This document shows positions 19,583 through 28,503 of a stretch of 64,000 nucleotides of DNA, in pieces. Under the pieces are notes generated by a model that was not told where the DNA came from, ran no database searches, and worked only from the letters and a program-made list of their open reading frames with translations. The position numbers were made by a program, and so were the translations under genes. This DNA is from Microbacterium sp. LWO14-1.2 (GTDB taxonomy: Bacteria > Actinomycetota > Actinomycetes > Actinomycetales > Microbacteriaceae), in the NCBI RefSeq assembly GCF_038397715.1, contig NZ_CP151633.1:744001-808000 (forward strand). Direction: 5' to 3'. Numbering within the stretch: position 1 is the stretch's first letter; every line of letters begins with the position of its first letter.

Positions 19583-21009
19583 GCACCGGCACCCGCACCC
19601 CGACCACGACTGCCCCCGCCTCGCGGACCTTCCGTCTGCCCGACCTCGGAGAAGGACTCACCGAAGCCGGACTCGTGCAGTGGCTCGTCTCCGTCGGAGA
19701 CACCATCGTCACCGACCAGCCGATCGCCGAGGTCGAGACGGCGAAGAGCATCGTCGAACTGCCCTCGCCCTACGCCGGAGTCGTGACCGCCCTCCACGGA
19801 GCAGCAGGCGACACCATCGACGTCGGCGCTCCCGTGCTCGACGTCGCGGAAGAGGGCGCAGCCGAGCAGAGCGAGAAGAAGACGGATGCCGAGGGCGCCC
19901 GCCCCGCCCCCTCCGTAGAGCACGACACGTACCGCGCGGAGGAGCGCGCCGGGTCGGGGAACGTCCTGATCGGCTACGGCACGTCGGGACGCGCGACGTC
20001 GGGACGTCGGCGCCGTCCGGCCACGGCGAGTGAGCGGCGACAGACCGCGAGCGTCGAGGTGGACACTCCGACCGAGCCGCCCGCCCGCAGGCCCGTCGCC
20101 GTGCGCTCCCCTCTCGTGCGACGCCTCGCGCGCGACCTCGGCCTCGATGTGCACGCGATCGTCCCCACAGGTCCGGATGGCGCCATCACCCGCGCCGACG
20201 TCCTCGCCGCGGCGGTCGACAGCGCCGTGGACGGGATCGGGAAGGACCCGGATCGAGCGAGTCCCGGCACCACCGGCACACCGGGCGACCGCGAGCACCC
20301 GACCGTCGACGGCCTCGCCATCCGCTCGCGGGAACGCCTGTCACCGCTCCGCAGAGCAGTGAGCGCGCGACTCTCGCGCAGCCGCTCGGAGATCCCGGAG
20401 GCGACCGTCTGGGTCGACGTCGATGCGACCGACCTCTGGAACCTCCGCGCCGACATGGCACCCGCGGGTGGCAAGGCGCCGTCGATCACGGCGATCCTCG
20501 CCCGCTTCGTGCTGCTGGCCCTCGCGGAGCATCCGGTCCTGGCCTCGCGCCTCAGCGACGACGGATCGGAGCTGCTCTCCTTCGAGGGCGTCAACCTCGG
20601 CGTCGCCGTCGACACCGACCGGGGACTCCTCGTTCCGGTCGTGCCGAGCGCGCACACGCGCAGCGTCGAGGAGCTCGACTCCGCACTGCGCGAGCTGTCG
20701 GCCACGGCCCGCGACGGACGCATGCCCCCGGAGCGACTCCGCGGCTCGACCTTCACGCTCAACAACTACGGCGGCCTGGGCGTCGACGGATCGGCCGCGA
20801 TCATCAATCACCCCGAGGTCGCGATCCTCGGAATCGGCCGGATCATCGAGCGCCCCTGGGTGGTCGACGGCCAGATCGTGCCCCGGCGCATCGCCCAGCT
20901 CTCGCTCGTCTTCGACCACCGCGTCTGCGACGGCGGCTATGCGGCGAGTTTCCTCCGCCGCGTCACGGAACTGATCGAGCATCCGCTGCGCGCCTTCGGC
21001 CAGGTGTGA
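19579..21009 (+). CDS. bkdC: Branched-chain 2-oxoacid dehydrogenase E2 (dihydrolipoyl acyltransferase)
   Basis: A 476-residue E2 core protein. One N-terminal lipoyl domain carries the modified lysine in VETAKSIVELPSPYAG (about residue 55). A peripheral-subunit-binding domain follows (RSPLVRRLARDLGLDVHAI, about 175-210), then the catalytic acyltransferase domain ending in FDHRVCDGGYAASFL, with His and Asp of the HxxxDG site. The linkers are Ala/Pro/Arg rich. The GTG start at 19579 overlaps the E1 beta stop. No E3 gene is present, so lipoamide dehydrogenase must come from elsewhere. Confidence 0.93.
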   Translation: MSTGTRTPTTTAPASRTFRLPDLGEGLTEAGLVQWLVSVGDTIVTDQPIAEVETAKSIVELPSPYAGVVTALHGAAGDTIDVGAPVLDVAEEGAAEQSEKKTDAEGARPAPSVEHDTYRAEERAGSGNVLIGYGTSGRATSGRRRRPATASERRQTASVEVDTPTEPPARRPVAVRSPLVRRLARDLGLDVHAIVPTGPDGAITRADVLAAAVDSAVDGIGKDPDRASPGTTGTPGDREHPTVDGLAIRSRERLSPLRRAVSARLSRSRSEIPEATVWVDVDATDLWNLRADMAPAGGKAPSITAILARFVLLALAEHPVLASRLSDDGSELLSFEGVNLGVAVDTDRGLLVPVVPSAHTRSVEELDSALRELSATARDGRMPPERLRGSTFTLNNYGGLGVDGSAAIINHPEVAILGIGRIIERPWVVDGQIVPRRIAQLSLVFDHRVCDGGYAASFLRRVTELIEHPLRAFGQV

Positions 21010-21099
21010 ACAGCGGAGAGTCCCGACGCGACCCTCGCGGGCATCCGCACGTGCGCCCGGATCCTCGATTTCGCTCTCGCCATGCGCTACGCTCGGCAA

Positions 21100-21122
21100 T
21101 TACTGACCGATCGATCGGTTGG
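21100..21122. promoter_or_regulatory. PaaR operator 1 (upstream of MHS transporter)
   Basis: TTACTGACCGATCG (21100-21113) is identical to the core found before paaJ and paaA. The inner CCGATCGATCGG (21107-21118) is a perfect palindrome. It lies just upstream of the transporter start at 21147, on the promoter side. Confidence 0.8.
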
Positions 21123-21146
21123 AAATGCAGAACAATGGAGTTCGCC

Positions 21147-22466
21147 ATGACGTCAGCAGTCTCGGAACCGACCTCGACCCGACGGATGCCCGCCGAGGAA
21201 CGCCGCGTGCTCGCGAGCACGCTCGTCGGCACGTCAATCGAGTGGTACGACTTCTTCATCTACGCGCAGGCAGCGGGTCTGGTCCTCGCTCCCCTCTTCC
21301 TCGCCCCGATCGCCGAGAGCAGCCCCGGCCTCGCCCAGGTGCTGTCGTTCGCGACGATCGGGATCTCGTTCCTCTTCCGCCCGCTCGGCGCGATCATCGC
21401 CGGACACCTCGGCGACAAGCTCGGCCGCAAGAGGATGCTGGTCTTCACCCTCATCCTCATGGGCCTCTCGACCTCCCTCATCGGCGTTCTGCCGACCTAC
21501 GCCGCGATCGGGGTCGCCGCGCCGATCCTCCTCATCGTCCTGCGCATCCTGCAGGGCTTCTCGGCGGGAGGCGAATGGGGCGGAGCCGCACTCATGGCCG
21601 TCGAGCACGCGCCGCGCGGGCGCCGCGGGCTCTTCGGCGCCTTCCCGCAGATCGGCGTCCCCGTCGGCATGATCCTCGCCACCGCGACGCTGTGGGTGCT
21701 CACGACCTCGATGTCGCCGGAAGCGTTCCTCGAGTGGGGCTGGCGCATCCCGTTCCTCCTCTCGATCGTGCTGATCGGCGTCGGCTACCTCATCCGCCGC
21801 GCCGTCGACGAGAGCCCGATCTTCGAGGAGCTCCAGCGGCGTCGCAAGGAGGCGTCAGCACCCCTCGGCATCCTGTTCCGCAAGAACACGAAGCAGGTCG
21901 TGCTCACCGCGCTGATCTTCATCGCGAACAACGCCGCCGGCTACCTCCTGATCGCCTTCTTCGCGACGTACGCGGTCACGGCTCTCGGCATGGAACGCGC
22001 TCCCGTACTGCTCGCCACGACCCTCGCCTCGTTCGGATGGCTGATCTTCACCCTGTGGGGCGGGCACCTGTCCGATCGCCTCGGACGCGTGCGCACCTTC
22101 CAGATCGGCTACGTGGCGCTCGCACTCTGGGCCGTGCCGATGTGGTTCCTCATCGACACGGCGAACATCTTCTGGTACTTCGTCGCCCTGTTCGTGATGA
22201 CCTTCGCGCTCGGACTGTCCTACGGACCGCAGGCCGCGCTCTACGCGGAGATGTTCCCCGCGAACGTGCGCTACTCGGGCGTCTCGATCGGCTACGCTCT
22301 CGGCGCCATCCTCGGCGGAGCCTTCGCCCCCATGATCGCCGAAGCGCTGCTGAACCAGTTCCAGGCGGCATGGACCATCGGTCTCTACATCGCCATCGCC
22401 GCGGTGATCTCGCTCATCGCGGTGTCGCTGGTCAAGGAGACGAAGGGCGTCGACCTGCTCGGCTGA
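21147..22466 (+). CDS. MHS-family MFS transporter, candidate phenylacetate permease
   Basis: A 439-residue, 12-helix transporter of the metabolite:H+ symporter group. It shows the signatures STLVGTSIEWYDFFIYAQA, GHLGDKLGRKRMLVF and LQGFSAGGEWGGAALMAVEHAP. GGAG six bases before ATG 21147 supports this start; an ATG at 21135 is possible. A PaaR-type operator identical in core to those before paaJ and paaA precedes it, and paaJ follows. That suggests it imports phenylacetate or a precursor; the substrate is inferred from regulation. Confidence 0.85.
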   Translation: MTSAVSEPTSTRRMPAEERRVLASTLVGTSIEWYDFFIYAQAAGLVLAPLFLAPIAESSPGLAQVLSFATIGISFLFRPLGAIIAGHLGDKLGRKRMLVFTLILMGLSTSLIGVLPTYAAIGVAAPILLIVLRILQGFSAGGEWGGAALMAVEHAPRGRRGLFGAFPQIGVPVGMILATATLWVLTTSMSPEAFLEWGWRIPFLLSIVLIGVGYLIRRAVDESPIFEELQRRRKEASAPLGILFRKNTKQVVLTALIFIANNAAGYLLIAFFATYAVTALGMERAPVLLATTLASFGWLIFTLWGGHLSDRLGRVRTFQIGYVALALWAVPMWFLIDTANIFWYFVALFVMTFALGLSYGPQAALYAEMFPANVRYSGVSIGYALGAILGGAFAPMIAEALLNQFQAAWTIGLYIAIAAVISLIAVSLVKETKGVDLLG

Positions 22467-22504
22467 TCCGACGCCGTCTCGGGCGACGCCCCCGTGTGCC
22501 ATAA

Positions 22505-22526
22505 TTACCATACGATCGGTCAGTAA
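22505..22526. promoter_or_regulatory. PaaR operator 2 (upstream of paaJ)
   Basis: On the minus strand 22513-22526 reads TTACTGACCGATCG, the shared core; TTAC and GTAA at the ends (22505-22508, 22523-22526) make it dyadic. CATAAT (22500-22505), a good -10, abuts it, so a bound repressor would cover the transcription start. Confidence 0.82.
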
Positions 22527-22576
22527 TTCGGTTCCGATCGCCGAGCCCGCCGCGACGACGCAGTCAGGAGATCGAG

Positions 22577-23761
22577 ATGACGGACGCCTACCTCGTCGGG
22601 GGAACCCGCACCCCGGTGGGTCGCTACGGCGGCGCACTGGCCACGGTCCGCCCCGACGACCTCGCGGCGATCGTGGTCGGCGAGGCCGTGCGACGTGCGG
22701 GCATCGACCCGGCCGACATCGACGAGGTCATCCTCGGTGCCGCGAACCAGGCGGGTGAGGACAACCGCAACGTCGCCCGCATGGCCGTGCTGCTGGCCGG
22801 GCTTCCCGACACGGTTCCCGGGATCACCGTGAACCGCCTGTGCGCGTCGGGAATGTCGGCGGTGACCATGGCGGCTCAGGCGATCCGCGCCGGCGACGCC
22901 GACCTGATCGTCGCCGGCGGGGTCGAGTCGATGACGCGTGCGCCCTGGGTGCAGGCCAAGCCCGAGAAGGCGTGGGCCAAGCCCGGAGCCGCCTACGACA
23001 CCTCGATCGGGTGGCGGTTCCCGAACCCGCGTCTCGCCGCGCGCGACAAGGCGACGTTCACGATGCCCGAGACCGCCGAGGAGGTCGCGCGCCTCGACCG
23101 CATCGGACGGGAGGAGGCGGATGCGTTCGCCGTGCGCTCCCAGCAGCGCGCCGCGGCGGCGATCGCCGCCGGCCGGTTCGCGGACGAGATCGTCGGAGTG
23201 GAGGTCGGAGACGACCGCGTGCTCATCGACGAAGGACCGCGCCCCGACACGACGCTCGAAGCGCTCGCCCGCCTGCGCCCCGTCGTGGCGGGCGGCACCG
23301 TCGTCACTGCCGGCAACTCCAGCTCGCTCAACGACGGGGCGTCTGCTCTCGTCGTCGCCAGCGGCGACGCCGTCGAGCGCTACGGGCTGGTGCCCCGCGC
23401 ACGCATCGTCGTCGGCACGAGCGCGGCGCTCGCCCCCGAGGTCATGGGCCTCGGCCCCGTGCCGGCGACCGAGAAGGCCCTGCGCCGCTCCGGACTCCGG
23501 ATCGACGACATCGGATCCGTGGAGGTGAACGAGGCGTTCGCCACGCAGTCACTGGCCTGCATCCGCCGACTCGGACTCGACGAGGCGGTCGTGAACGCCG
23601 ACGGCGGCGCGATCGCCCTCGGCCACCCGCTGGGCTCGTCCGGATCGCGGCTGCTCGTCACCCTGCTCGGTCGCATGGAGCGCGAGGGATCCCGCTACGG
23701 CCTCGCCACGATGTGCGTCGGCGTCGGCCAGGGCGCGGCCATGATCCTGGAGAAGGTCTGA
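22577..23761 (+). CDS. paaJ: 3-oxoadipyl-CoA / 3-oxo-5,6-dehydrosuberyl-CoA thiolase
   Basis: A 394-residue thiolase that makes the final CoA-dependent cleavages of phenylacetate catabolism to acetyl-CoA and succinyl-CoA. The acylated cysteine is in NRLCASGMSAV (about residue 90). The C-terminal sites are NEAFA and GGAIALGHPLGSSGSRL, with CVGVGQGAAMI at the end. Its closest general match is the PcaF/PaaJ type, which suits the operon. It opens the unit paaJ-F-H-Z behind PaaR operator 2, and its TGA overlaps the next ATG by one base. Confidence 0.9.
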   Translation: MTDAYLVGGTRTPVGRYGGALATVRPDDLAAIVVGEAVRRAGIDPADIDEVILGAANQAGEDNRNVARMAVLLAGLPDTVPGITVNRLCASGMSAVTMAAQAIRAGDADLIVAGGVESMTRAPWVQAKPEKAWAKPGAAYDTSIGWRFPNPRLAARDKATFTMPETAEEVARLDRIGREEADAFAVRSQQRAAAAIAAGRFADEIVGVEVGDDRVLIDEGPRPDTTLEALARLRPVVAGGTVVTAGNSSSLNDGASALVVASGDAVERYGLVPRARIVVGTSAALAPEVMGLGPVPATEKALRRSGLRIDDIGSVEVNEAFATQSLACIRRLGLDEAVVNADGGAIALGHPLGSSGSRLLVTLLGRMEREGSRYGLATMCVGVGQGAAMILEKV

Positions 23762-24537
23762 TGGCGTCCACCGCCGACGGCGACTCCCCTCTGCTCGTCG
23801 AACGCTCCGACGGCCGGGTCGTCGCCACGCTCAGCCGCCCCGACAAGCGCAACGCCATCGACCAGGCGACGATCGATGCCCTGCACGAGCTCTGCGCGGA
23901 ACTGGAGGCGGAGCCGCGCACGCTCATCCTCACCGGCGCCGCCGGCGTCTTCGCCGCGGGCGCCGATATCGCGGAACTCCGCGAACGACGGGCCGCCGAT
24001 GCGTTGCGCGGCATCAACGCATACGCCTTCATCCGCGTCGCCGAACTGCCCATGCCGGTGATCGCGGCGATCGACGGCTACGCCCTCGGCGGCGGCGCCG
24101 AGCTCGCGTACGCCGCAGACATCCGCATCGGCACGCCCAGCCTCGCGATCGGGAACCCGGAGACCGGACTCGGCATCCTCGCGGCGGCCGGAGCGAGCTG
24201 GCGACTCAAGGAGATCGTCGGCGACGCGCGCGCGACCGAACTGCTGCTCACCGGCCGCACCGTCACGGCCGAGGAAGCGCTGCGCATCGGCCTCGTCTCG
24301 TCGCTGCACGACAGCAGCGACCTGCTCACGGCGGCCCACGCGATCGCCGACCGCATCGCCCGGAACGATCGCGCAGCGACGATCGCGACCAAACGTGTGT
24401 TCCGCGCACCGCGCGACCGGCATCCGTCCGTCGATCTCGAGGCGCAGGCGGAGCTGTTCGAGAGCCCCGAGAAGTTCCGGCGCATGACCGACTTCCTCGA
24501 ACGCAGACGCAGGACGCACGAAGGAGAACGGGTATGA
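23761..24537 (+). CDS. paaF: Enoyl-CoA hydratase (2,3-dehydroadipyl-CoA hydratase)
   Basis: A 258-residue crotonase-fold enzyme. The CoA oxyanion-hole motif is VFAAGADIAEL, and the second is GYALGGGAELAYAADIRI with catalytic Glu in NPETGLGILAAAG. In the paa pathway PaaF hydrates 2,3-dehydroadipyl-CoA to 3-hydroxyadipyl-CoA, which the next gene oxidises. ATG 23761 overlaps the paaJ stop, and its own stop overlaps paaH. The specific role is from context; crotonases are hard to distinguish by sequence. Confidence 0.88.
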   Translation: MASTADGDSPLLVERSDGRVVATLSRPDKRNAIDQATIDALHELCAELEAEPRTLILTGAAGVFAAGADIAELRERRAADALRGINAYAFIRVAELPMPVIAAIDGYALGGGAELAYAADIRIGTPSLAIGNPETGLGILAAAGASWRLKEIVGDARATELLLTGRTVTAEEALRIGLVSSLHDSSDLLTAAHAIADRIARNDRAATIATKRVFRAPRDRHPSVDLEAQAELFESPEKFRRMTDFLERRRRTHEGERV

Positions 24538-25445
24538 CCGCCGCACGCGCAGACGTCGGAGTGCTCGGCGACGGACGCATGAGAGCAGGCAGCACGCACG
24601 CCCCCGCACACGTCGGAGTGATCGGCGGCGGACGCATGGGCGCAGGTATCGCGCATGCGTTTCTTCTCGCCGGCTCGCACGTGATCGTCGTCGAACGTGA
24701 CGAGGAGGCCGCGCGCGCGGCATCCGATCGCGTCGTGACCTCACTCGAGGCGTCGATCGCGCGCGGCTCCGCGAGCGAGACCTCCGAGGCGTATCGCGCG
24801 CGGTTCTCGTCCACGGCCGACATCGCCGGATTCGCCACGTGCGAGCTCGTCGTCGAGGCCGTGCCCGAGGACATCTCTCTCAAGGTCGACGCCCTCACCC
24901 GGGTCGAAGCGCAGATCGCCCCGGACGCGGCCATCGCCTCGAACACCTCGTCGATCTCGATCGACGAGCTGGCGGCGACCCTCGACCGCCCCGCGCGCTT
25001 CCTCGGGATGCACTTCTTCAACCCCGTGCCCGCCTCCACCCTCGTCGAGATCGTGCGAGGCGCGGCCACCGCTCCCCCGCTCGTCGACGCGGCCCGCGAA
25101 TGGGTCCAGTCGATCGGCAAGACGCCCATCGTCGTCGCCGACGCCCCCGGCTTCGCGTCGTCGCGCCTCGGCGTCGCTCTGGGACTCGAGGCGATCCGCA
25201 TGGTCGAGGAGGGCGTCGCCTCCCCCGACGACATCGACGCCGCCATGACGCTCGGCTACAAGCATCCGGTCGGGCCATTGCGCCTCACGGACATCGTCGG
25301 GCTCGACGTGCGCCTCGGCATCGCCGAATACCTCGCCGCCCACCTCGGCGAGCGCTTCGCACCGCCCGCCCTGCTGCGCCGTCTGGTCGCCGACGGGCAC
25401 CTCGGCCGCAAGACCGGCCGCGGCTTCTACGAGTGGGACGAGTGA
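24534..25445 (+). CDS. paaH: 3-hydroxyacyl-CoA dehydrogenase (3-hydroxyadipyl-CoA)
   Basis: A 303-residue NAD-dependent enzyme. The NAD fold is HVGVIGGGRMGAGIAHAFLLAG. VVEAVPEDISLK, SNTSSISI and GMHFFNPVPASTLVEIV contain the catalytic Ser, His and following loop. It would oxidise 3-hydroxyadipyl-CoA to 3-oxoadipyl-CoA. The first 38 residues contain a degenerate second copy of the glycine loop (DVGVLGDGRMRAGSTHA), made by a 51-base tandem duplication, so the functional fold starts about 19 residues later than usual. ATG 24534 overlaps the paaF stop. Confidence 0.9.
   Translation: MTAARADVGVLGDGRMRAGSTHAPAHVGVIGGGRMGAGIAHAFLLAGSHVIVVERDEEAARAASDRVVTSLEASIARGSASETSEAYRARFSSTADIAGFATCELVVEAVPEDISLKVDALTRVEAQIAPDAAIASNTSSISIDELAATLDRPARFLGMHFFNPVPASTLVEIVRGAATAPPLVDAAREWVQSIGKTPIVVADAPGFASSRLGVALGLEAIRMVEEGVASPDDIDAAMTLGYKHPVGPLRLTDIVGLDVRLGIAEYLAAHLGERFAPPALLRRLVADGHLGRKTGRGFYEWDE
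24552..24659 (+). repeat. In-frame tandem duplication in the paaH start
   Basis: Bases 24552-24602 and 24609-24659 are diverged copies, 57 bases (19 codons) apart. Each encodes the Rossmann glycine loop. The first copy has lost key glycines (GDGRMRAG), the second keeps GGGRMGAG. Confidence 0.85.
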
Positions 25446-25491
25446 TGAGCAGACGCGACGGACGACGACAGACCCGACGGAAGGACGAGAG

Positions 25492-27573
25492 ATGACCGAC
25501 ATCCTGCCCAGCTACGTGCAGGGCGCGTGGTGGACCCCCACGGATGCGACCGACGCCGCAGAGGTCCGCGACGCGTCGACCGGCGAGGTCGTCACCCGCG
25601 TCTCGACCGACGGACTCGACCTCGGCGCCGCCCTCGCGTACGCGCGGAGCACCGGCCAGGACTCCCTCGGCGAGCTCACCTTCCACCAGCGCGCCGTGCG
25701 GCTCAAGCAGCTCGCCCTCGCGCTCACCGAGCGCAAGTCCGAGCTGTACGAGATCTCCAGCCGCACCGGCGCGACCTCGCAGGACTCCTGGGTGGACATC
25801 GACGGCGGTATCGGCGTGCTCTTCGCCTACTCCAGCAAGGGCCGCCGCGAGCTGCCGAACGCGAAGGTGTACGTCGACGGCCCGGTCGAGAACCTTTCCC
25901 GAGACGGGTCGTTCATCGGGCGGCACATCTACACGCGCCTGCGTGGAGCGGCCGTGCAGATCAATGCCTTCAACTTCCCCGTCTGGGGGTCGCTCGAGAA
26001 GTTCGCCCCCGCGTTCCTCGCCGGAGTGCCCACGGTCGTGAAGCCCGCGACGCCGACCGGCTACCTCACCGAGGCCATGGTGCGGATCATGGTCGAGTCC
26101 GGCCTGCTCCCCGAGGGATCGCTGCAGCTCGTCTCCGGCAGCGTGCCGACCCTGTTCGACGATCTGCGGCTCGGCGACCTCGTCGCCTTCACCGGTTCCG
26201 CCTCGACCGCCGAGCGCCTCCGCGCTCACGACGCCGTGCAGACGGGCGGCGTGCGGTTCACCAGCGAGACCGACTCGATCAACGCCTCGGTCCTCGGAAC
26301 CGATGCCGTCAGCGGCACCCCCGAGTTCGAGGCCTACGTGCGTCAGCTCGTCGCCGAGATGACGAGCAAGGCCGGACAGAAGTGCACCGCGATCCGCCGG
26401 GCGATCGTTCCGACGGAGCTCGTCGACGACGTGATCGGCGCCGTGCGCACCCGGCTCGCCGAGCGCATCGTCATCGGCGACCCCCGTGCCGAGGGCGTGA
26501 CCATGGGCCCGCTCGCCTCCACCGCACAGCGTGACGAGGTGCTGCGTCAGGTCGAGCGTCTGCGCGCGGGCGGCGGCGAGCTCGTGGTCGGGTCGACCGA
26601 CGCCCCGACCGTGCGCCGCGCCGACGGCAGTGAGGGCGCAGCTCCCGACGGAGCGTTCGTCTCGCCCATGCTCCTGCGCTTCCCGGATGCCGAGAGCGAC
26701 GCCGTGAACGAGATCGAGGCGTTCGGCCCGGTGTCGAGCATCATCGGCTACGACTCGCTCGACGAGGCCAGCGCGCTGGTCGCCCGCGGCGGCGGCTCGC
26801 TCGTCACCAGCGTCGCCACGCACGACCCCGAGGTGGCCGTGACGCTGGCATCGGGCATCGCCGCGTACAACGGCCGAGTCCTGTTCCTCGACCGCGACGA
26901 CGCCCGCAGCTCGACCGGTCATGGCTCCCCGCTGCCGAACCTCGTCCACGGCGGGCCGGGCCGCGCCGGCGGCGGCGAGGAGCTGGGCGGCATCCGTGCC
27001 GTGCTGCACCACATGCAGCGCACCGCCGTGCAGGGGTCGCCCGCGATGATGACCGCCCTCACCGGAGTGTGGCACCAGGGTGCGGCAGCGCGTCCGTACC
27101 AGGACAGCGACGGCGTGCATCCGTTCCGCAAGTCGCTCGCCGAGCTGCACATCGGCGACCAGGTCGCCAGCGCTTCCCGCACCGTGACGCTCGACGACAT
27201 CGAGACGTTCGCGGCGTTCACCGGCGACACCTTCTACGCCCACATGGACGAGGCCTCCGCCGCCGCCAACCCCTTCTTCCCCGGACGCGTGGCGCACGGA
27301 TACCTGCTGGTGTCGTGGGCCGCCGGACTCTTCGTCGACCCCGCACCCGGCCCCGTGCTCGCGAACTCCGGCCTCGAGAACCTGCGGTTCGTGACGCCCG
27401 TGTCGCCGGGCGATGAGATCCGCGTCGAGCTCACCGCCAAGCAGATCACCCCTCGCGAGACCGACGAGTACGGCGAGGTGCGATGGGACGCCGTGCTCAA
27501 GAACCAGGATGACGAGATCGTCGCCACCTACGACGTGTTGACCCTCGTCGCGAAGGAGCGGGACGCAGCGTAA
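25492..27573 (+). CDS. paaZ: Bifunctional ring-opening enzyme: oxepin-CoA hydrolase / semialdehyde dehydrogenase
   Basis: A 693-residue fusion that hydrolyses oxepin-CoA and oxidises the resulting semialdehyde. Residues 1-520 are an aldehyde dehydrogenase with NAFNFPVWGSLEKF, Glu in TSETDSIN and catalytic Cys298 in GQKCTAIRR. Residues about 540-690 are a MaoC-like hydratase with FTGDTFYAHMDE and PGRVAHGYLLVSW, which carry the catalytic Asp and His. Both active sites are intact and the length equals E. coli PaaZ. It ends the paaJ-F-H-Z unit after a 46-base gap. Confidence 0.96.
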   Translation: MTDILPSYVQGAWWTPTDATDAAEVRDASTGEVVTRVSTDGLDLGAALAYARSTGQDSLGELTFHQRAVRLKQLALALTERKSELYEISSRTGATSQDSWVDIDGGIGVLFAYSSKGRRELPNAKVYVDGPVENLSRDGSFIGRHIYTRLRGAAVQINAFNFPVWGSLEKFAPAFLAGVPTVVKPATPTGYLTEAMVRIMVESGLLPEGSLQLVSGSVPTLFDDLRLGDLVAFTGSASTAERLRAHDAVQTGGVRFTSETDSINASVLGTDAVSGTPEFEAYVRQLVAEMTSKAGQKCTAIRRAIVPTELVDDVIGAVRTRLAERIVIGDPRAEGVTMGPLASTAQRDEVLRQVERLRAGGGELVVGSTDAPTVRRADGSEGAAPDGAFVSPMLLRFPDAESDAVNEIEAFGPVSSIIGYDSLDEASALVARGGGSLVTSVATHDPEVAVTLASGIAAYNGRVLFLDRDDARSSTGHGSPLPNLVHGGPGRAGGGEELGGIRAVLHHMQRTAVQGSPAMMTALTGVWHQGAAARPYQDSDGVHPFRKSLAELHIGDQVASASRTVTLDDIETFAAFTGDTFYAHMDEASAAANPFFPGRVAHGYLLVSWAAGLFVDPAPGPVLANSGLENLRFVTPVSPGDEIRVELTAKQITPRETDEYGEVRWDAVLKNQDDEIVATYDVLTLVAKERDAA

Positions 27574-27629
27574 GCGGCGGCGGAGTACGAGACGCAGTGC
27601 CGGTCTCTGCGGAGACGGCGCTGGGTTCC

Positions 27630-27722
27630 GGTCAGCGCTCGCCGGCGCTGTCGACGGTCAGCGCGTGCCGGCGCTGGTTCCCGGTCAGCGCTCGCCGGCG
27701 CTGGTTCCCGGTCAGCGCTTGC
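27630..27722. repeat. 26-27 bp tandem repeat at the paaR 3' end
   Basis: Segments beginning GGTCAGCGC start at 27630, 27656, 27683 and 27710. The first three are full units of 26-27 bases ending in CGGCGCTG plus five to six variable bases. The fourth runs into the paaR coding end, whose stop (27712-27714) lies in it. The array separates the convergent paaZ and paaR genes. Confidence 0.9.
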
Positions 27723-28314
27723 GCAGACCGTCGAGCGCGATCGCGACCACGTCGTCGGCCAGGCGGTCGGCGCCCTCCCGCCCGCCGGGGCGGTACCACT
27801 CCACGATCGAGTTGATCATCCCGAACGTGAGGCGCGACGCCACGCTCGCATCGATGTCGTCGCGCAGAGCCCCCTCGTCCTGCGCGGCCGTCACGAGCGC
27901 CGTGATCCGACGGTCGAAAGTGCGCCGACGTGACAGCGCCGTGCGCTCGACCTCGGTGTTGCCCCGCACTCGCAGCAGGAGGGTCACAGCAGGCAGCTGG
28001 TCGACGAGCACGTGCACCGCGCCCCTCAGCACCTGCTCCAGTCGGTCGGCCGCCGAGCTCGCCCCTGCCGTCGGCTCCTCGACCACAGCCTCGAGACTGC
28101 TCAGCGCCGAATCCAGCGCCCGATCGAGGATCTCGTCCTTCGAACCGAAGTGGTGGTAGATCGCGGACTTCGACAGCCCGAGGCGCTCGGCGAGCATGCC
28201 GATCGACGTCGCGTCGTATCCGTACTCGTTGAACGCGGCCACCGCGACGGCGAGGATCCCCTGCTGGTCATAACCGGGGCGACCGCGTCGCGCACTCTGC
28301 ATCTCGGACATCAC
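27712..28314 (-). CDS. paaR: TetR-family repressor of the phenylacetate catabolon
   Basis: A 200-residue TetR protein. The N-terminal HTH (ATSIGMLAERLGLSKSAIYHHFGSKDEIL, residues 35-63) is followed by a helical ligand domain. Actinobacterial PaaR is a TetR repressor released by phenylacetyl-CoA. Four copies of a common operator, one before each paa unit here, fit that role. One of them precedes paaI, the first gene of the paaI-paaK-paaR direction, so it may be autoregulated. The start may be GTG 28314, ATG 28311 or ATG 28302. A tandem repeat overlaps the stop. Confidence 0.88.
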   Translation of the reverse strand: MMSEMQSARRGRPGYDQQGILAVAVAAFNEYGYDATSIGMLAERLGLSKSAIYHHFGSKDEILDRALDSALSSLEAVVEEPTAGASSAADRLEQVLRGAVHVLVDQLPAVTLLLRVRGNTEVERTALSRRRTFDRRITALVTAAQDEGALRDDIDASVASRLTFGMINSIVEWYRPGGREGADRLADDVVAIALDGLRKR

Positions 28315-28359
28315 GACTCAGTCTCCCACCCGCGGACCGATCAGGCGCGAAGCGCACGG

Positions 28360-28503
28360 CGGGCACACATCCAGACGTTCAGCGCAGATCGTAGACCCGC
28401 TTGTACTTCCCCTCGCTGCGCGGCAGCGCGCCGGGCACACATCCAGACGCTCAGCGCAGGTCGTAGACCCGCTTGTACTTCCCCTCGCTGCGCGGCAGCG
28501 CGC
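28360..28503. repeat. 72-bp tandem duplication of the paaK 3' end
   Basis: Bases 28432-28503 cover the last 17 codons of paaK, its stop and 19 bases beyond. They are repeated immediately at 28360-28431 with two mismatches. The extra copy is outside the gene, between paaK and paaR, and would encode the same KYKRVYDLR ending. Confidence 0.97.
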
